From assembly GCA_902550555.1 (NCBI GenBank), contig CACCZR010000010.1, positions 1-60,298 of the forward strand: a DNA stretch of 60,298 nucleotides, given 5' to 3'. The first letter of the stretch is position 1; the number at the start of each line of letters is the position of its first letter. The notes below the pieces were generated by a model. It saw only the letters and a list, made by a program, of their open reading frames with translations. It had not been told where the DNA came from and did not search any database. Origin of the DNA: an uncultured SAR116 cluster alpha proteobacterium. Its GTDB lineage: Bacteria; Pseudomonadota; Alphaproteobacteria; Puniceispirillales; Marisalimonadaceae. Shown here piece by piece: positions 44,627 to 53,138 of this stretch. The position numbers and the translations under genes are program-made.

Positions 44627-47419
44627 TTAAAAATGAACAGATAACGTATCTTTAGGGGTCATTTTTGGTGGTGAAAATTTTGTAAGATTTATTCCCTCAA
44701 CTGCAGTAGTATATTCATCAAGTGATGGTGTTCTTCCAAGTATAGCAGATAAAACTACTACTGGTGTTGAAGCGAGCAACGATTCACCTTTCTTTTCACT
44801 TGAGTCTTCAACAACTCTACCTTTAAAAAGTCTAGTCGAAGTTGCTAAAACTGTATCCCCTTTAGATGCTTTTTCTTGATTGCCCATGCAAAGATTACAT
44901 CCAGGCCTCTCAAGGTATAAAATGTTATCATATTCTTGACGAGCATTTTCTTTTGGTTTTTCATCATTAAATTCAAAACCTGAATATTTTTGAAGAATGT
45001 TCCAGTCACCCTCTTCTTTTAACTCATCCACAATATTATAGGTTGGTGCTGCTACAACGAGTGGTGCTTTAAATTCAACATTACCCTTGTCTTTTTCGAG
45101 ATTTTTCAACATTTGGGCCACAATCTTGATATCCCCTTTATGAACCATACAGGAGCCTACAAAACCTAAATCAACCTTTTTTTCAGCCTTATAATAAGAA
45201 ATTGGTCTTATTGTATCATGAGTGTACCGTTTCGAAACATCAATATTATTAACATCTGGATCCGCTATCATTGGTTCGTTAATTTCATCTAGATTAATAA
45301 TTACTTCATTAGAATATTTTGCATTATCATCAGGAGCTAATGCTGGCTTAGTGCCATTTTGAATTTCGTTAATCCTCTTATCAGCGATTTTAATAAGGTT
45401 TTCTAACATTTTATTATCATTATCCATCCCTTTATCAATCATCACTTTAATTCTATTCTTAGCAATTTTTAATGATTCTATTAACGTATTGTCATTGGAA
45501 ATACAGATTGAAGCTTTTGCTTTCATTTCAGCAGTCCAATCAGTAAATGTGAAAGCTTGGTCTGCTAATAAAGTACCAAGATGAACTTCAATTATTTTTC
45601 CTTGAAAAATATTATCTCCAAACTGTTGAAGCATTTGAGATTGTGTTGCATGTACAATATCACGAAAATCCATGTGATCAGCCATTTTTCCAACAAAGGT
45701 AACTTTTACACTTTCAGGTATTGGCATTGACGCTTCACCAGTTGCTAAAGCTAAAGCAACTGTTCCAGAATCTGCTCCAAAAGCAACACCTTTAGACATT
45801 CTGGTATGAGAATCTCCTCCAATGATAATTGACCAATCATCAACAGTTATATCATTTAAAACTTTATGTATAACGTCAGTCATAGAATGATAAACTCCTT
45901 TTGGATCTCTTCCTGTAATAAGTCCAAAATCATTCATAAATTTCATAAGCTTAGGGGTATTTTCTTGTGCTTTAAAATCCCAAACTGAAGCAGTATGACA
46001 TCCTGACTGATAGGCACCATCAACTGAAGGTGAAATTATGGTTGCAGCCATTGCTTCCAATTCTTGTGATGTCATTAATCCTGTTGTATCTTGAGACCCA
46101 ACAATATTTACTTTTACTCTTACATCAGAGCCTGCATGTAAAATAGAACCTTCTTTAATACCTAAAGCATTAGCATTAAATATTTTTTCTACAGCAGTTA
46201 GACCCTGATTTTTGTGAAAAATTTCTTTTGACGGTGCAAAAGCAGAATTAAGTTCTATATCCAAGACCTTACAGGCAAAATTTTGAAGCTTTTTTCCAAA
46301 CACTATTGCATAAGAACCCCCTGCTTTCATAAATTCTAATTTTTGAGGAGTAAAAGAAGATGTTAAATCAGCAAGCTCTTCATCTCCATTTGCGTTAAAC
46401 AGCTTTTTTTGTTTAGAATTAATTTTTAAAATTGTTCCTGTTTCTACTGAGTACTTTTCTTCTAAAACAGGATTATTATCATTATTAAGTATAGGTTTGC
46501 CATCTGAACCAATTTTCTTAACCCAATTTTTAAGGTCAACTCCAATTCCACCTGTTACCCCAACTGTTGTAAGAAATATAGGTGAAATACCATTTGTTCC
46601 TGCTACAATTGGCGCAATATTAACAAATGGAATGTATGGGCTTGCTTGAATACCAGTCCATAATGCAACATTATTAACTCCAGACATTCTAGATGATCCA
46701 ACTCCCATTGTTCCTTTTTCTGCGACAAGCATTACTCTTTTATTTGGATGCTTTTCTTGTAATTTTTTAATTTCAGCTTGAGCTTCTTCAGAAATCATAC
46801 ATTTGCCATGTAATTCTCTATCAGCTCTGGAATGGGCTTGGTTTCCAGGAGAAAGCAAATCAGTCGAAATATCACCTTCAGCAGCAACATAGGTAACAAC
46901 TTCAATTTCTTCTTCTATTTCAGGTAAATTTGTAAAAAATTCTGCTTTAGCATAACTTTCTAAAAGTTGCTTTGCTATATTATTCCCTTTTTTAAAAGCC
47001 TCTTCTATTCTTGAGGTATCTGCATCATATAAAAAAACTTGTGTTTTGAGAATATCTAGAGCTTTTGTAGCTAAAACAATATTTTCACCTAATGCAAAAT
47101 CTAGTAAAACTTTTACAGAAGGTCCACCTTTCATATGTGATAATAGCTCAAATGCAAAATCAATTGATATTTCATCTACAGATATTTTATCACTGATAAT
47201 TTCTTTTAAAAATATAGCCTTTTCTTCTGCCGCACTAGTTGTGCCTGGTAAGGTGTTGTATATAAAATAATTAAGACAATCTTTTCTATATTCACTCTTA
47301 TTGTCTTTTATATGAAAAATAATTTCTTTTAGTAATGATCCATCATCGATTGGCTTTGGTTTTAAAGATTGATTTTTTCTACTCTCAATTTCATCAAGAT
47401 AATTTTTGTATAATTCCAT
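44627..47419 (-). CDS. acnB: Aconitate hydratase B / 2-methylisocitrate dehydratase
   Basis: TCA-cycle aconitase of the AcnB type with the swivel domain at the N-terminal side. Iron-sulfur ligands: one Cys in SGCHTASVWD and Cys841 and Cys844 in PGCNLCMGNQ. GVGSSRMSGVNN and GGDSHTRMSKGV form the active site. The product has 930 residues, about 65 more than E. coli AcnB (865); the surplus seems spread through loops such as 320-365 (Asn/Lys/Asp-rich). Most alphaproteobacteria rely on AcnA, so the type is notable. First gene of a possible leftward unit with the CoA transferase and hydroxyacid dehydrogenase, behind a recognisable promoter. Confidence 0.95.
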   Translation of the reverse strand: MELYKNYLDEIESRKNQSLKPKPIDDGSLLKEIIFHIKDNKSEYRKDCLNYFIYNTLPGTTSAAEEKAIFLKEIISDKISVDEISIDFAFELLSHMKGGPSVKVLLDFALGENIVLATKALDILKTQVFLYDADTSRIEEAFKKGNNIAKQLLESYAKAEFFTNLPEIEEEIEVVTYVAAEGDISTDLLSPGNQAHSRADRELHGKCMISEEAQAEIKKLQEKHPNKRVMLVAEKGTMGVGSSRMSGVNNVALWTGIQASPYIPFVNIAPIVAGTNGISPIFLTTVGVTGGIGVDLKNWVKKIGSDGKPILNNDNNPVLEEKYSVETGTILKINSKQKKLFNANGDEELADLTSSFTPQKLEFMKAGGSYAIVFGKKLQNFACKVLDIELNSAFAPSKEIFHKNQGLTAVEKIFNANALGIKEGSILHAGSDVRVKVNIVGSQDTTGLMTSQELEAMAATIISPSVDGAYQSGCHTASVWDFKAQENTPKLMKFMNDFGLITGRDPKGVYHSMTDVIHKVLNDITVDDWSIIIGGDSHTRMSKGVAFGADSGTVALALATGEASMPIPESVKVTFVGKMADHMDFRDIVHATQSQMLQQFGDNIFQGKIIEVHLGTLLADQAFTFTDWTAEMKAKASICISNDNTLIESLKIAKNRIKVMIDKGMDNDNKMLENLIKIADKRINEIQNGTKPALAPDDNAKYSNEVIINLDEINEPMIADPDVNNIDVSKRYTHDTIRPISYYKAEKKVDLGFVGSCMVHKGDIKIVAQMLKNLEKDKGNVEFKAPLVVAAPTYNIVDELKEEGDWNILQKYSGFEFNDEKPKENARQEYDNILYLERPGCNLCMGNQEKASKGDTVLATSTRLFKGRVVEDSSEKKGESLLASTPVVVLSAILGRTPSLDEYTTAVEGINLTKFSPPKMTPKDTLSVHF

Positions 47420-47479
47420 TACAATTCCGTATTTTAATTTTTTTTGGTTATGAAAATATTATTAAAAAATGTTTATATC

Positions 47480-47509
47480 AATATAACTTTTTACTAACAG
47501 TAACGTCAA
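47480..47509 (-). promoter_or_regulatory. Candidate acnB promoter with palindrome in the spacer
   Basis: On the minus strand TTGACG (47509-47504), an 18-base spacer and TATATT (47485-47480) give a good sigma70-type promoter, about 60 bases before the acnB ATG. The spacer contains TTACT-AAC-AGTAA (47491-47503), a perfect inverted repeat that could be an operator, and the -10 lies in a second one, TTATAT-CA-ATATAA (47473-47486). Regulation is inferred only from position. Confidence 0.45.
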
Positions 47510-47561
47510 GTTTACTGAACTTTAAAAAGTAACTTAATCATGTATCAAAAAAAGAGTTCTT

Positions 47562-47674
47562 AGTAGATTGAAAGATGTTTTATTTTAAATTAAAAAAATT
47601 AGTTAAAATAGTATTAAATTATTATATATGCTTTAAGAATAATTTAACTATTACATGAAAAGTAGATTGAAAGA
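47562..47674 (+). repeat. Exact 14-base direct repeat flanking the ccmA promoter region
   Basis: AGTAGATTGAAAGA occurs at 47562-47575 and again at 47661-47674, 99 bases apart. The second copy lies just inside the first possible ccmA codons; the first is upstream. Flanking bases differ. Too short for a mobile element; a duplicated protein-binding site, a slipped-strand remnant or chance in AT-rich DNA are the options. Confidence 0.5.
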
Positions 47675-48284
47675 CAATATGATTCTAAAAAATATTTCTT
47701 TGACTAGAGGATTAAAAACTATTTTTTCTAATCTTAACATAGAGTTTTTGTGTCCAGGATTAAACATCATAAAAGGTGAAAACGGATCAGGGAAAACTAG
47801 TCTTTTAATGATGATCTCCACTCTATTGCTAGAAGATAGGGGAACAATTATTAGATTGGGTAAATTAAAAAAAAATGATTGGCTGAATGAACATATCTTA
47901 ATAAAGCAAAATAGTTCTTTAAGTGATGAGCTTACCATTGAAGAAAATCTGAAAATTTGGTGCGGCCTCAGAGGATGGGATTTTAACACTGATAAAATTG
48001 AAAAAAGTTTAAAAAATTTTGGTATACTTAAATATAAAAACTTTCTTGTCTCCGAATGTTCTTCAGGAATTAAAAAAAAAGCTGAATTATCTAAATTAAA
48101 TTTTGACGAAAGTTTTAAATTGAAGTGTTGGTTACTTGACGAACCTTTAAATCATTTAGATGAGAATGGTAAGCTTTTTTTAAAAAAAATTATGGACAAG
48201 TTCATAAACATGAATGGAACAATTTTACAAACATCTCATGAAAAAAAAATTAATCATAAAAATTTTAAAATAATCAAACTATAA
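47655..48284 (+). CDS. ccmA: Heme exporter ATP-binding protein CcmA
   Basis: ATPase of the CcmABCD complex that releases holo-CcmE during cytochrome c maturation. Walker A is GENGSGKTS, Walker B WLLDEPLNHLD, H-loop QTSHE. The ABC signature, usually LSAGQ in CcmA, is altered to CSSGIKKKAELSK. 209 residues from ATG 47655; the ATG at 47679 (MILKNISLTRG) fits the family start better and is equally possible. First gene of the nine-gene ccm operon. Confidence 0.93.
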   Translation: MKSRLKDNMILKNISLTRGLKTIFSNLNIEFLCPGLNIIKGENGSGKTSLLMMISTLLLEDRGTIIRLGKLKKNDWLNEHILIKQNSSLSDELTIEENLKIWCGLRGWDFNTDKIEKSLKNFGILKYKNFLVSECSSGIKKKAELSKLNFDESFKLKCWLLDEPLNHLDENGKLFLKKIMDKFINMNGTILQTSHEKKINHKNFKIIKL

Positions 48285-48290
48285 TTATCT

Positions 48291-48974
48291 ATGAATATTA
48301 ATTTTAAAAATATTTTAATAGCATTAATCGAAAAAGAATTTAAATCTTATTTACGATCAATAAATAATTTTATGAATATGATCGTTTTTATGATAGCAAT
48401 CATAATTTTATTTCCATTAACAGTGGGGCCATCAGAAGAAAAACTTACTCTTGTTTCTAATGCAATTGTTTGGATAGCCTTAATAGTATCAATTATTCCA
48501 ACATTAGATAAAATTTACATTAGTGATTTTAAAAACGGTTGGTTAGAACAATATTATTACTCCCCACTACTATTAGAAATTATAATCTTAATAAAATGTT
48601 TTGTATTTTGGTTTTTTTTAATAATTCCTTTAACAATTTTTATTCCAATCTTTTCTATTCTTTTAAACATCCCCTTTCTAATAATTTTTTGGAACATTAT
48701 AATATTTGCAATTGGCAGTTTAGGATTTTGTTTAATTGGTTCAATATGTTCTTCTTTAACACTTGGTACTAAATCAAATAATCTAATATCCCCTTTGTTG
48801 ATATTACCTCTTGCAATTCCTATATTTATATTTGGAAATGGAGTTGTTGAAGCAGTGAAGTCTAATTATGACCCGTTACCAAACTTGTATTTATTAATTA
48901 CAGTTTGTTTAATTTTGCTAATTATTTCACCTTTAATTTCAGCTTATTCAATAAAAATAGCACTAACAAAGTAA
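48291..48974 (+). CDS. ccmB: Heme exporter permease CcmB
   Basis: Membrane subunit of the CcmABCD complex. 227 residues with six hydrophobic helices. The N-terminal cytoplasmic segment LIALIEKEFKSYLRSINNFMN and the helix-1 block MIVFMIAIIILFPLTVGP are typical, as is the FKNGWLEQYY loop. Starts six bases after ccmA. Confidence 0.93.
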   Translation: MNINFKNILIALIEKEFKSYLRSINNFMNMIVFMIAIIILFPLTVGPSEEKLTLVSNAIVWIALIVSIIPTLDKIYISDFKNGWLEQYYYSPLLLEIIILIKCFVFWFFLIIPLTIFIPIFSILLNIPFLIIFWNIIIFAIGSLGFCLIGSICSSLTLGTKSNNLISPLLILPLAIPIFIFGNGVVEAVKSNYDPLPNLYLLITVCLILLIISPLISAYSIKIALTK

Positions 48975-48980
48975 AGATAA

Positions 48981-49697
48981 ATGATTAACTATTTAGCCAA
49001 TCCAAATCGATTTTTAAATTTTATTAAACCTATAGAATTTAGTATAGGAGTTTTTAGTTTCTTATTTATTTTTATTGGTTTATATCTTTCATTGTTTAAT
49101 AGCCCAGAAGATTATCAACAAGGGGATACTGTTAGGATAATGTATATTCACGTTCCCTTTGCATGGTTTGCGTCTTTCCTATATTTTAGCATAAGTATTG
49201 CAAGTATTTTTTTTCTAATATGGAAACATCCTTTTGCTGATATAATTGCCAGATCCATCGCTCCTCTAGGTCTTATTTTTTCAATTTTAACCATCTTAAC
49301 TGGTTCACTTTGGGGTAAACCAATGTGGGGCACATGGTGGGTGTGGGATGCAAGGTTAACATCTATGCTAATTTTATGTATATTCTATTTTGCATATATT
49401 GGTATATCTAATGCATTCCCAAGAAAAATTGATGGTTCAAAACCTGCAGCAATCCTTGCAATAGTAGGAATGATTAATCTTCCGATTATAAAATTTTCAG
49501 TTGATTGGTGGAACACATTACATCAACCCGCAAGTATTATAAGATTTGATGGCCCTTCAATTAATCAAGAGATGTTAATTCCGCTTGTTATAATGTTGTT
49601 AGGATTTTTATTTATGTCAATTTTTATAATTTTAATAAATATTAAAACAAACTTGATATGCAAAAAATATCAATCTGAAATACTTAAATTAGGATGA
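48981..49697 (+). CDS. ccmC: Heme handling protein CcmC
   Basis: Delivers heme to CcmE at the outer face of the inner membrane. The tryptophan-rich periplasmic WWD signature GTWWVWDARLT is present near residue 115, with flanking conserved His in YIHVPFAW and WWNTLHQPAS as probable heme ligands. Six transmembrane helices in 238 residues. Six bases after ccmB. Confidence 0.96.
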   Translation: MINYLANPNRFLNFIKPIEFSIGVFSFLFIFIGLYLSLFNSPEDYQQGDTVRIMYIHVPFAWFASFLYFSISIASIFFLIWKHPFADIIARSIAPLGLIFSILTILTGSLWGKPMWGTWWVWDARLTSMLILCIFYFAYIGISNAFPRKIDGSKPAAILAIVGMINLPIIKFSVDWWNTLHQPASIIRFDGPSINQEMLIPLVIMLLGFLFMSIFIILINIKTNLICKKYQSEILKLG

Positions 49698-49701
49698 TTA
49701 G

Positions 49702-49860
49702 ATGTTTGATGTTTTAGATTTTGGAAAATATAATTTATATATTTGGTTGAGTTATTCTATAAGTTTTACGTCAATATTAATTTATTTTATAATTATTAAT
49801 GCAAGATACAAAAAAGCTTCAAACTTGTTAAAAAGTTTAAAAAACAAAAATTCTAAGTAA
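49702..49860 (+). CDS. ccmD: CcmD, small heme exporter subunit
   Basis: A 52-codon frame that exactly fills the gap between ccmC and ccmE. It begins MFDVLDFGKYNLYIWLSY, has one transmembrane helix (about 13-33) and a Lys-rich cytoplasmic tail, which is the CcmD pattern. AGGA lies seven bases before the ATG, and the stop is one base before ccmE. CcmD ties CcmABC to holo-CcmE. Confidence 0.9.
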   Translation: MFDVLDFGKYNLYIWLSYSISFTSILIYFIIINARYKKASNLLKSLKNKNSK

Positions 49861-49861
49861 A

Positions 49862-50302
49862 ATGAACCCAAAATCTCAAAGATTAATTATTTTATTTTTT
49901 TTCTTAACTCTTCTGGGTTTATCAACATTTTTAGTTTTAAAATCTTTAGAAGATAATATTGTATATTTTTATTCTCCAAGTGACATAAATAAAAAAATTT
50001 TATCTAATGAAATTGATTTATCAAAAAGAATTAGAATTGGTGGCTTAGTAAAGGAAAATAGTATTTTAAAAAAAGGTAAAAAAATATCTTTTAAAATACA
50101 TGATGGAATAGATGAAATTTTAGTGACCTATAATGGAATATTGCCTGATTTATTTCGCGAAGAACAAGGTATTGTTGCATTAGGTAAAATAGAAAATAAG
50201 AACTTTAGTGCGATTGAAATTTTAGCAAAACATGATGAAAATTATATGCCAAAAGAAGTTTCAGATATGTTGAAGAAAAATGGAAAGTGGAAAGGAAAAT
50301 AA
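49862..50302 (+). CDS. ccmE: Periplasmic heme chaperone CcmE
   Basis: Binds heme covalently and passes it to CcmF/CcmH. The heme-binding motif is LAKHDENYMP with His124 and Tyr128. A membrane anchor spans about residues 8-27, and the OB-fold core contains RIGGLVKENSI and GILPDLFREEQGIVALG. 146 residues. Tightly packed between ccmD and ccmF. Confidence 0.96.
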   Translation: MNPKSQRLIILFFFLTLLGLSTFLVLKSLEDNIVYFYSPSDINKKILSNEIDLSKRIRIGGLVKENSILKKGKKISFKIHDGIDEILVTYNGILPDLFREEQGIVALGKIENKNFSAIEILAKHDENYMPKEVSDMLKKNGKWKGK

Positions 50303-50304
50303 AG

Positions 50305-52206
50305 TTGATTTATGAAATTGGTCATATCAGCATTATAATAGCTAGTTTTTTATCTTTCTTATCAATTGGAGTATTTGCTTTTCATTTTTTTAGAGAATAT
50401 TATTTTTTTTCTACATTAATTAAAAACTTTTCTAAAATTTGTTTTTTCTTTGTTTTGATTTCATTTTTAATTCTTGAATATGCGTTCATTAATTCTGAAT
50501 TTTCATTAGATTTAGTTGTCAAAAATTCACATAGTACAAAACCTTTAATTTATAAGATCTCAGGATTATGGGGTAATCACGAAGGCTCAATTTTATTATG
50601 GATATTAATTTTATCATTTTTCACATATTTAATTGCAAAAAGTAAATCTATAAAATCTTCTGCATTTCATATAGCTGTATTAGGTGTTCAAAATATTATT
50701 CTTTTTTTATTCTGTATTTTTCTATTATTTACTTCAAATCCCTTTGCAAGAAATATAGATCCCCCTTTAGAAGGATTTGGCTTAAATCCTTTATTACAAG
50801 ATCCTGGTTTAGCATTTCACCCACCCTTACTATATGTTGGATATGTAGGTTTGTCCGTTTCATTTTCATTTGCTATTGCTATCCTTTTAAACAAAAAAGT
50901 TGAATTTGAGTGGTTTAATCATCTTAAACCCTGGACACTTTTAACATGGGCCTTTTTGACTGGTGGTATTTCTTTAGGGAGTTGGTGGGCATATTATGAA
51001 TTGGGATGGGGAGGATGGTGGTTTTGGGATCCAGTTGAAAACGCATCTCTAATGCCATGGTTAATTTCTACTGCATTGATACATTCAATAACAGTGACTC
51101 AAAAAAATAACCAGTTTTACAATTGGACTATATTACTCGCAATTTTTGGTTTTTCTTTCTCACTTTTAGGAACATTTATCGTAAGATCTGGTTTATTAAC
51201 CTCTGTTCATGCTTTTGCTTCAGATCCAACAAGAGGAGTATTTATTCTGGTAATATTAGCATTATCTACTCTAATACCATTATTGATTTATGGATTTAAA
51301 AATACTCATCAAAATGAAACAAAGTATTTTATTTTTTCGAAAGAAACAGGACTTCTTTTAAATAATATATTTTTAATAACTTCAACATTAACAATATTGA
51401 TTGGAACATTATATCCTCTTATTTTAGAGACTATAACAGGTTCTAAAATCTCTGTAGGAGCAGCCTATTATAATGCAACATTTTCTCCAATTATGATTCC
51501 CTTTATAATGATTATGTCCTTCGCTCCATTCCTTGGATGGAAAAAGACTCCCCAGAAGTCTTTGTTAAGAAATATGTTAATAATATTTATTCTAGCTTTT
51601 ATTTCTAGCTTCATCGTTTTTAAATTTAATAATACTTCTATTTTTGGAATAATATGTGGTTATCTATCAATTCTTTTATTTTTTTCTGTTGGATTGGCAT
51701 TTTTTAAAAAATTACAAAGTCTTAAAACATTACCTTTAAATTATTATGGTATGCTAGCTGCTCATTTAGGCTTAGCAATTTTTCTATTTGGAGTAACAGG
51801 AGAGCAATTCTTCAAAAAAGAAAGTTCAAACCAAATTAAAATTAACGAAGTGATTAATATTGGAGATTATAGCGTCAAACTTGAAAATGTTAAAAATTAT
51901 AAAATAGACAATTACTTGTCTGAAACTGGTTTATTTAAAATTACAAAAGCTAAAAAATTTATTGGGGAGATTAAATCAGAACAAAGATTTTATCCTGTTG
52001 AAAAAACTAAAACTACTGAAGCAGGCATTTTTAATTTTATATTGAGTGACATTTATATAACTATGGGGGAAGGTAATTTAAAAGAGGGATGGGTGGTAAA
52101 AGCGTACTTTAACCCTCTTGTAAAATGTCTTTGGTTTGGAGCATTTATAATGGCTATAGGGGGCATTTTATCTTTATTCTCTAAAACTAATAGAAAGTAT
52201 ATATAA
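50305..52206 (+). CDS. ccmF: Cytochrome c heme lyase subunit CcmF
   Basis: Large membrane protein that joins heme to apocytochrome c with CcmH and CcmI. WGGWWFWDPVENASLMPW is the WWD domain and many membrane helices follow. I choose TTG 50305 because the protein then begins MIYEIGHIS like CcmF homologues and AAGGA sits 8 bases before it; an upstream GTG at 50287 would overlap ccmE. 633 residues. Conserved His in LAFHPPLLYVGYVG and in VRSGLLTSVHAFASDP. Confidence 0.95.
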   Translation: MIYEIGHISIIIASFLSFLSIGVFAFHFFREYYFFSTLIKNFSKICFFFVLISFLILEYAFINSEFSLDLVVKNSHSTKPLIYKISGLWGNHEGSILLWILILSFFTYLIAKSKSIKSSAFHIAVLGVQNIILFLFCIFLLFTSNPFARNIDPPLEGFGLNPLLQDPGLAFHPPLLYVGYVGLSVSFSFAIAILLNKKVEFEWFNHLKPWTLLTWAFLTGGISLGSWWAYYELGWGGWWFWDPVENASLMPWLISTALIHSITVTQKNNQFYNWTILLAIFGFSFSLLGTFIVRSGLLTSVHAFASDPTRGVFILVILALSTLIPLLIYGFKNTHQNETKYFIFSKETGLLLNNIFLITSTLTILIGTLYPLILETITGSKISVGAAYYNATFSPIMIPFIMIMSFAPFLGWKKTPQKSLLRNMLIIFILAFISSFIVFKFNNTSIFGIICGYLSILLFFSVGLAFFKKLQSLKTLPLNYYGMLAAHLGLAIFLFGVTGEQFFKKESSNQIKINEVINIGDYSVKLENVKNYKIDNYLSETGLFKITKAKKFIGEIKSEQRFYPVEKTKTTEAGIFNFILSDIYITMGEGNLKEGWVVKAYFNPLVKCLWFGAFIMAIGGILSLFSKTNRKYI

Positions 52207-52207
52207 G

Positions 52208-52744
52208 TTGAAAATAAAATTTTCTAATTTTTTACCTTTGTTAATCGTAACTTTTTTCATGTTAATTTTTGCAATTAACCTAAATGTAAAAAAAGACGAT
52301 AAAAAAATAGATCAACTCAAATCACCATTAATAAATCAAAATATTCCAAAAAACCCTATTAGACTTTTTCAAAAAAATGAAATTGTTGAGCTTAAAAATG
52401 TTTACGAAGAACTTTATGCTATAAACTTTTTTGCTTCATGGTGTCTACCATGTAAAATAGAAGCTCCAGCAATAAAATTGTTATCAAAAAAAATACCTGT
52501 TTTTGGAATTGCATTTAAAGATGAAGAAAAAAATATTTTAGATTTCTTAAAAACTTTTGGTAATCCATATGATAAAATTGGTATTGATAAAAATGGATTT
52601 TTAGGAATTGAATGGGGTGTCTACGGAATTCCAGAAACTTTTATAGTTAATAAAAAAGGTCAAATAATTTATAAATATACTGGCCCCTTAGAATTTGATG
52701 AATTAGAAAAAAATGTCTACGATTTGATAAAAAATGAAAGATGA
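52208..52744 (+). CDS. ccmG: Thiol:disulfide interchange protein CcmG (DsbE)
   Basis: Membrane-tethered periplasmic thioredoxin that keeps the apocytochrome CxxCH thiols reduced. The active site FFASWCLPCKIEAP has Cys79 and Cys82 and the cis-Pro loop is YGIPETFIV. TTG start one base after ccmF, N-terminal anchor at about 8-25. 178 residues. Confidence 0.94.
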   Translation: MKIKFSNFLPLLIVTFFMLIFAINLNVKKDDKKIDQLKSPLINQNIPKNPIRLFQKNEIVELKNVYEELYAINFFASWCLPCKIEAPAIKLLSKKIPVFGIAFKDEEKNILDFLKTFGNPYDKIGIDKNGFLGIEWGVYGIPETFIVNKKGQIIYKYTGPLEFDELEKNVYDLIKNER

Positions 52745-53138
52745 AAAAATTTTTAAATTATTGATTTTATTTTGTTTGATTTTTTCTATTAGTTTAACTT
52801 ATCCAAACATTTCTAAAGGCAATGAACAAACTATAGAAAAAAGATTAAATGAAATTTCAAATAATGTAAGGTGTTTGGTTTGTAGAAATCAAAGTATTTA
52901 TGATTCAAATTCTGATTTCGCAAATGACATGAAAAAAATAATCATCATTCACCTGAAAGACAATAAATCTGATGAATTTATTTATAAATTTTTAAAATCA
53001 AAATATGGTGAATATATACTTTTCAAACCACCCTTTCAGATAAACACCTTAATATTATGGATCCTTCCTTTTATTTTAATTATTAGTGGACTAATATTTT
53101 TTACTTTTAAATTTTTAAAATTTAGAAAAAATGATTAA
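52734..53138 (+). CDS. ccmH: Cytochrome c maturation protein CcmH
   Basis: Apocytochrome thiol-reducing subunit with the motif RCLVC (Cys47, Cys50) and the block CRNQSIYDSNSDFANDM. A signal peptide precedes and one transmembrane helix follows (about 103-125). 134 residues: the short form, without the TPR half of E. coli CcmH, which here is the separate ccmI. Overlaps ccmG by 11 bases and ccmI by 8. Confidence 0.94.
   Translation: MKDEKIFKLLILFCLIFSISLTYPNISKGNEQTIEKRLNEISNNVRCLVCRNQSIYDSNSDFANDMKKIIIIHLKDNKSDEFIYKFLKSKYGEYILFKPPFQINTLILWILPFILIISGLIFFTFKFLKFRKND

Noticed and set aside
40121-47419. Genomic island or mobile element carrying the catabolic genes
   Set aside because: No integrase, transposase, tRNA target, flanking repeats or change in base composition can be seen.
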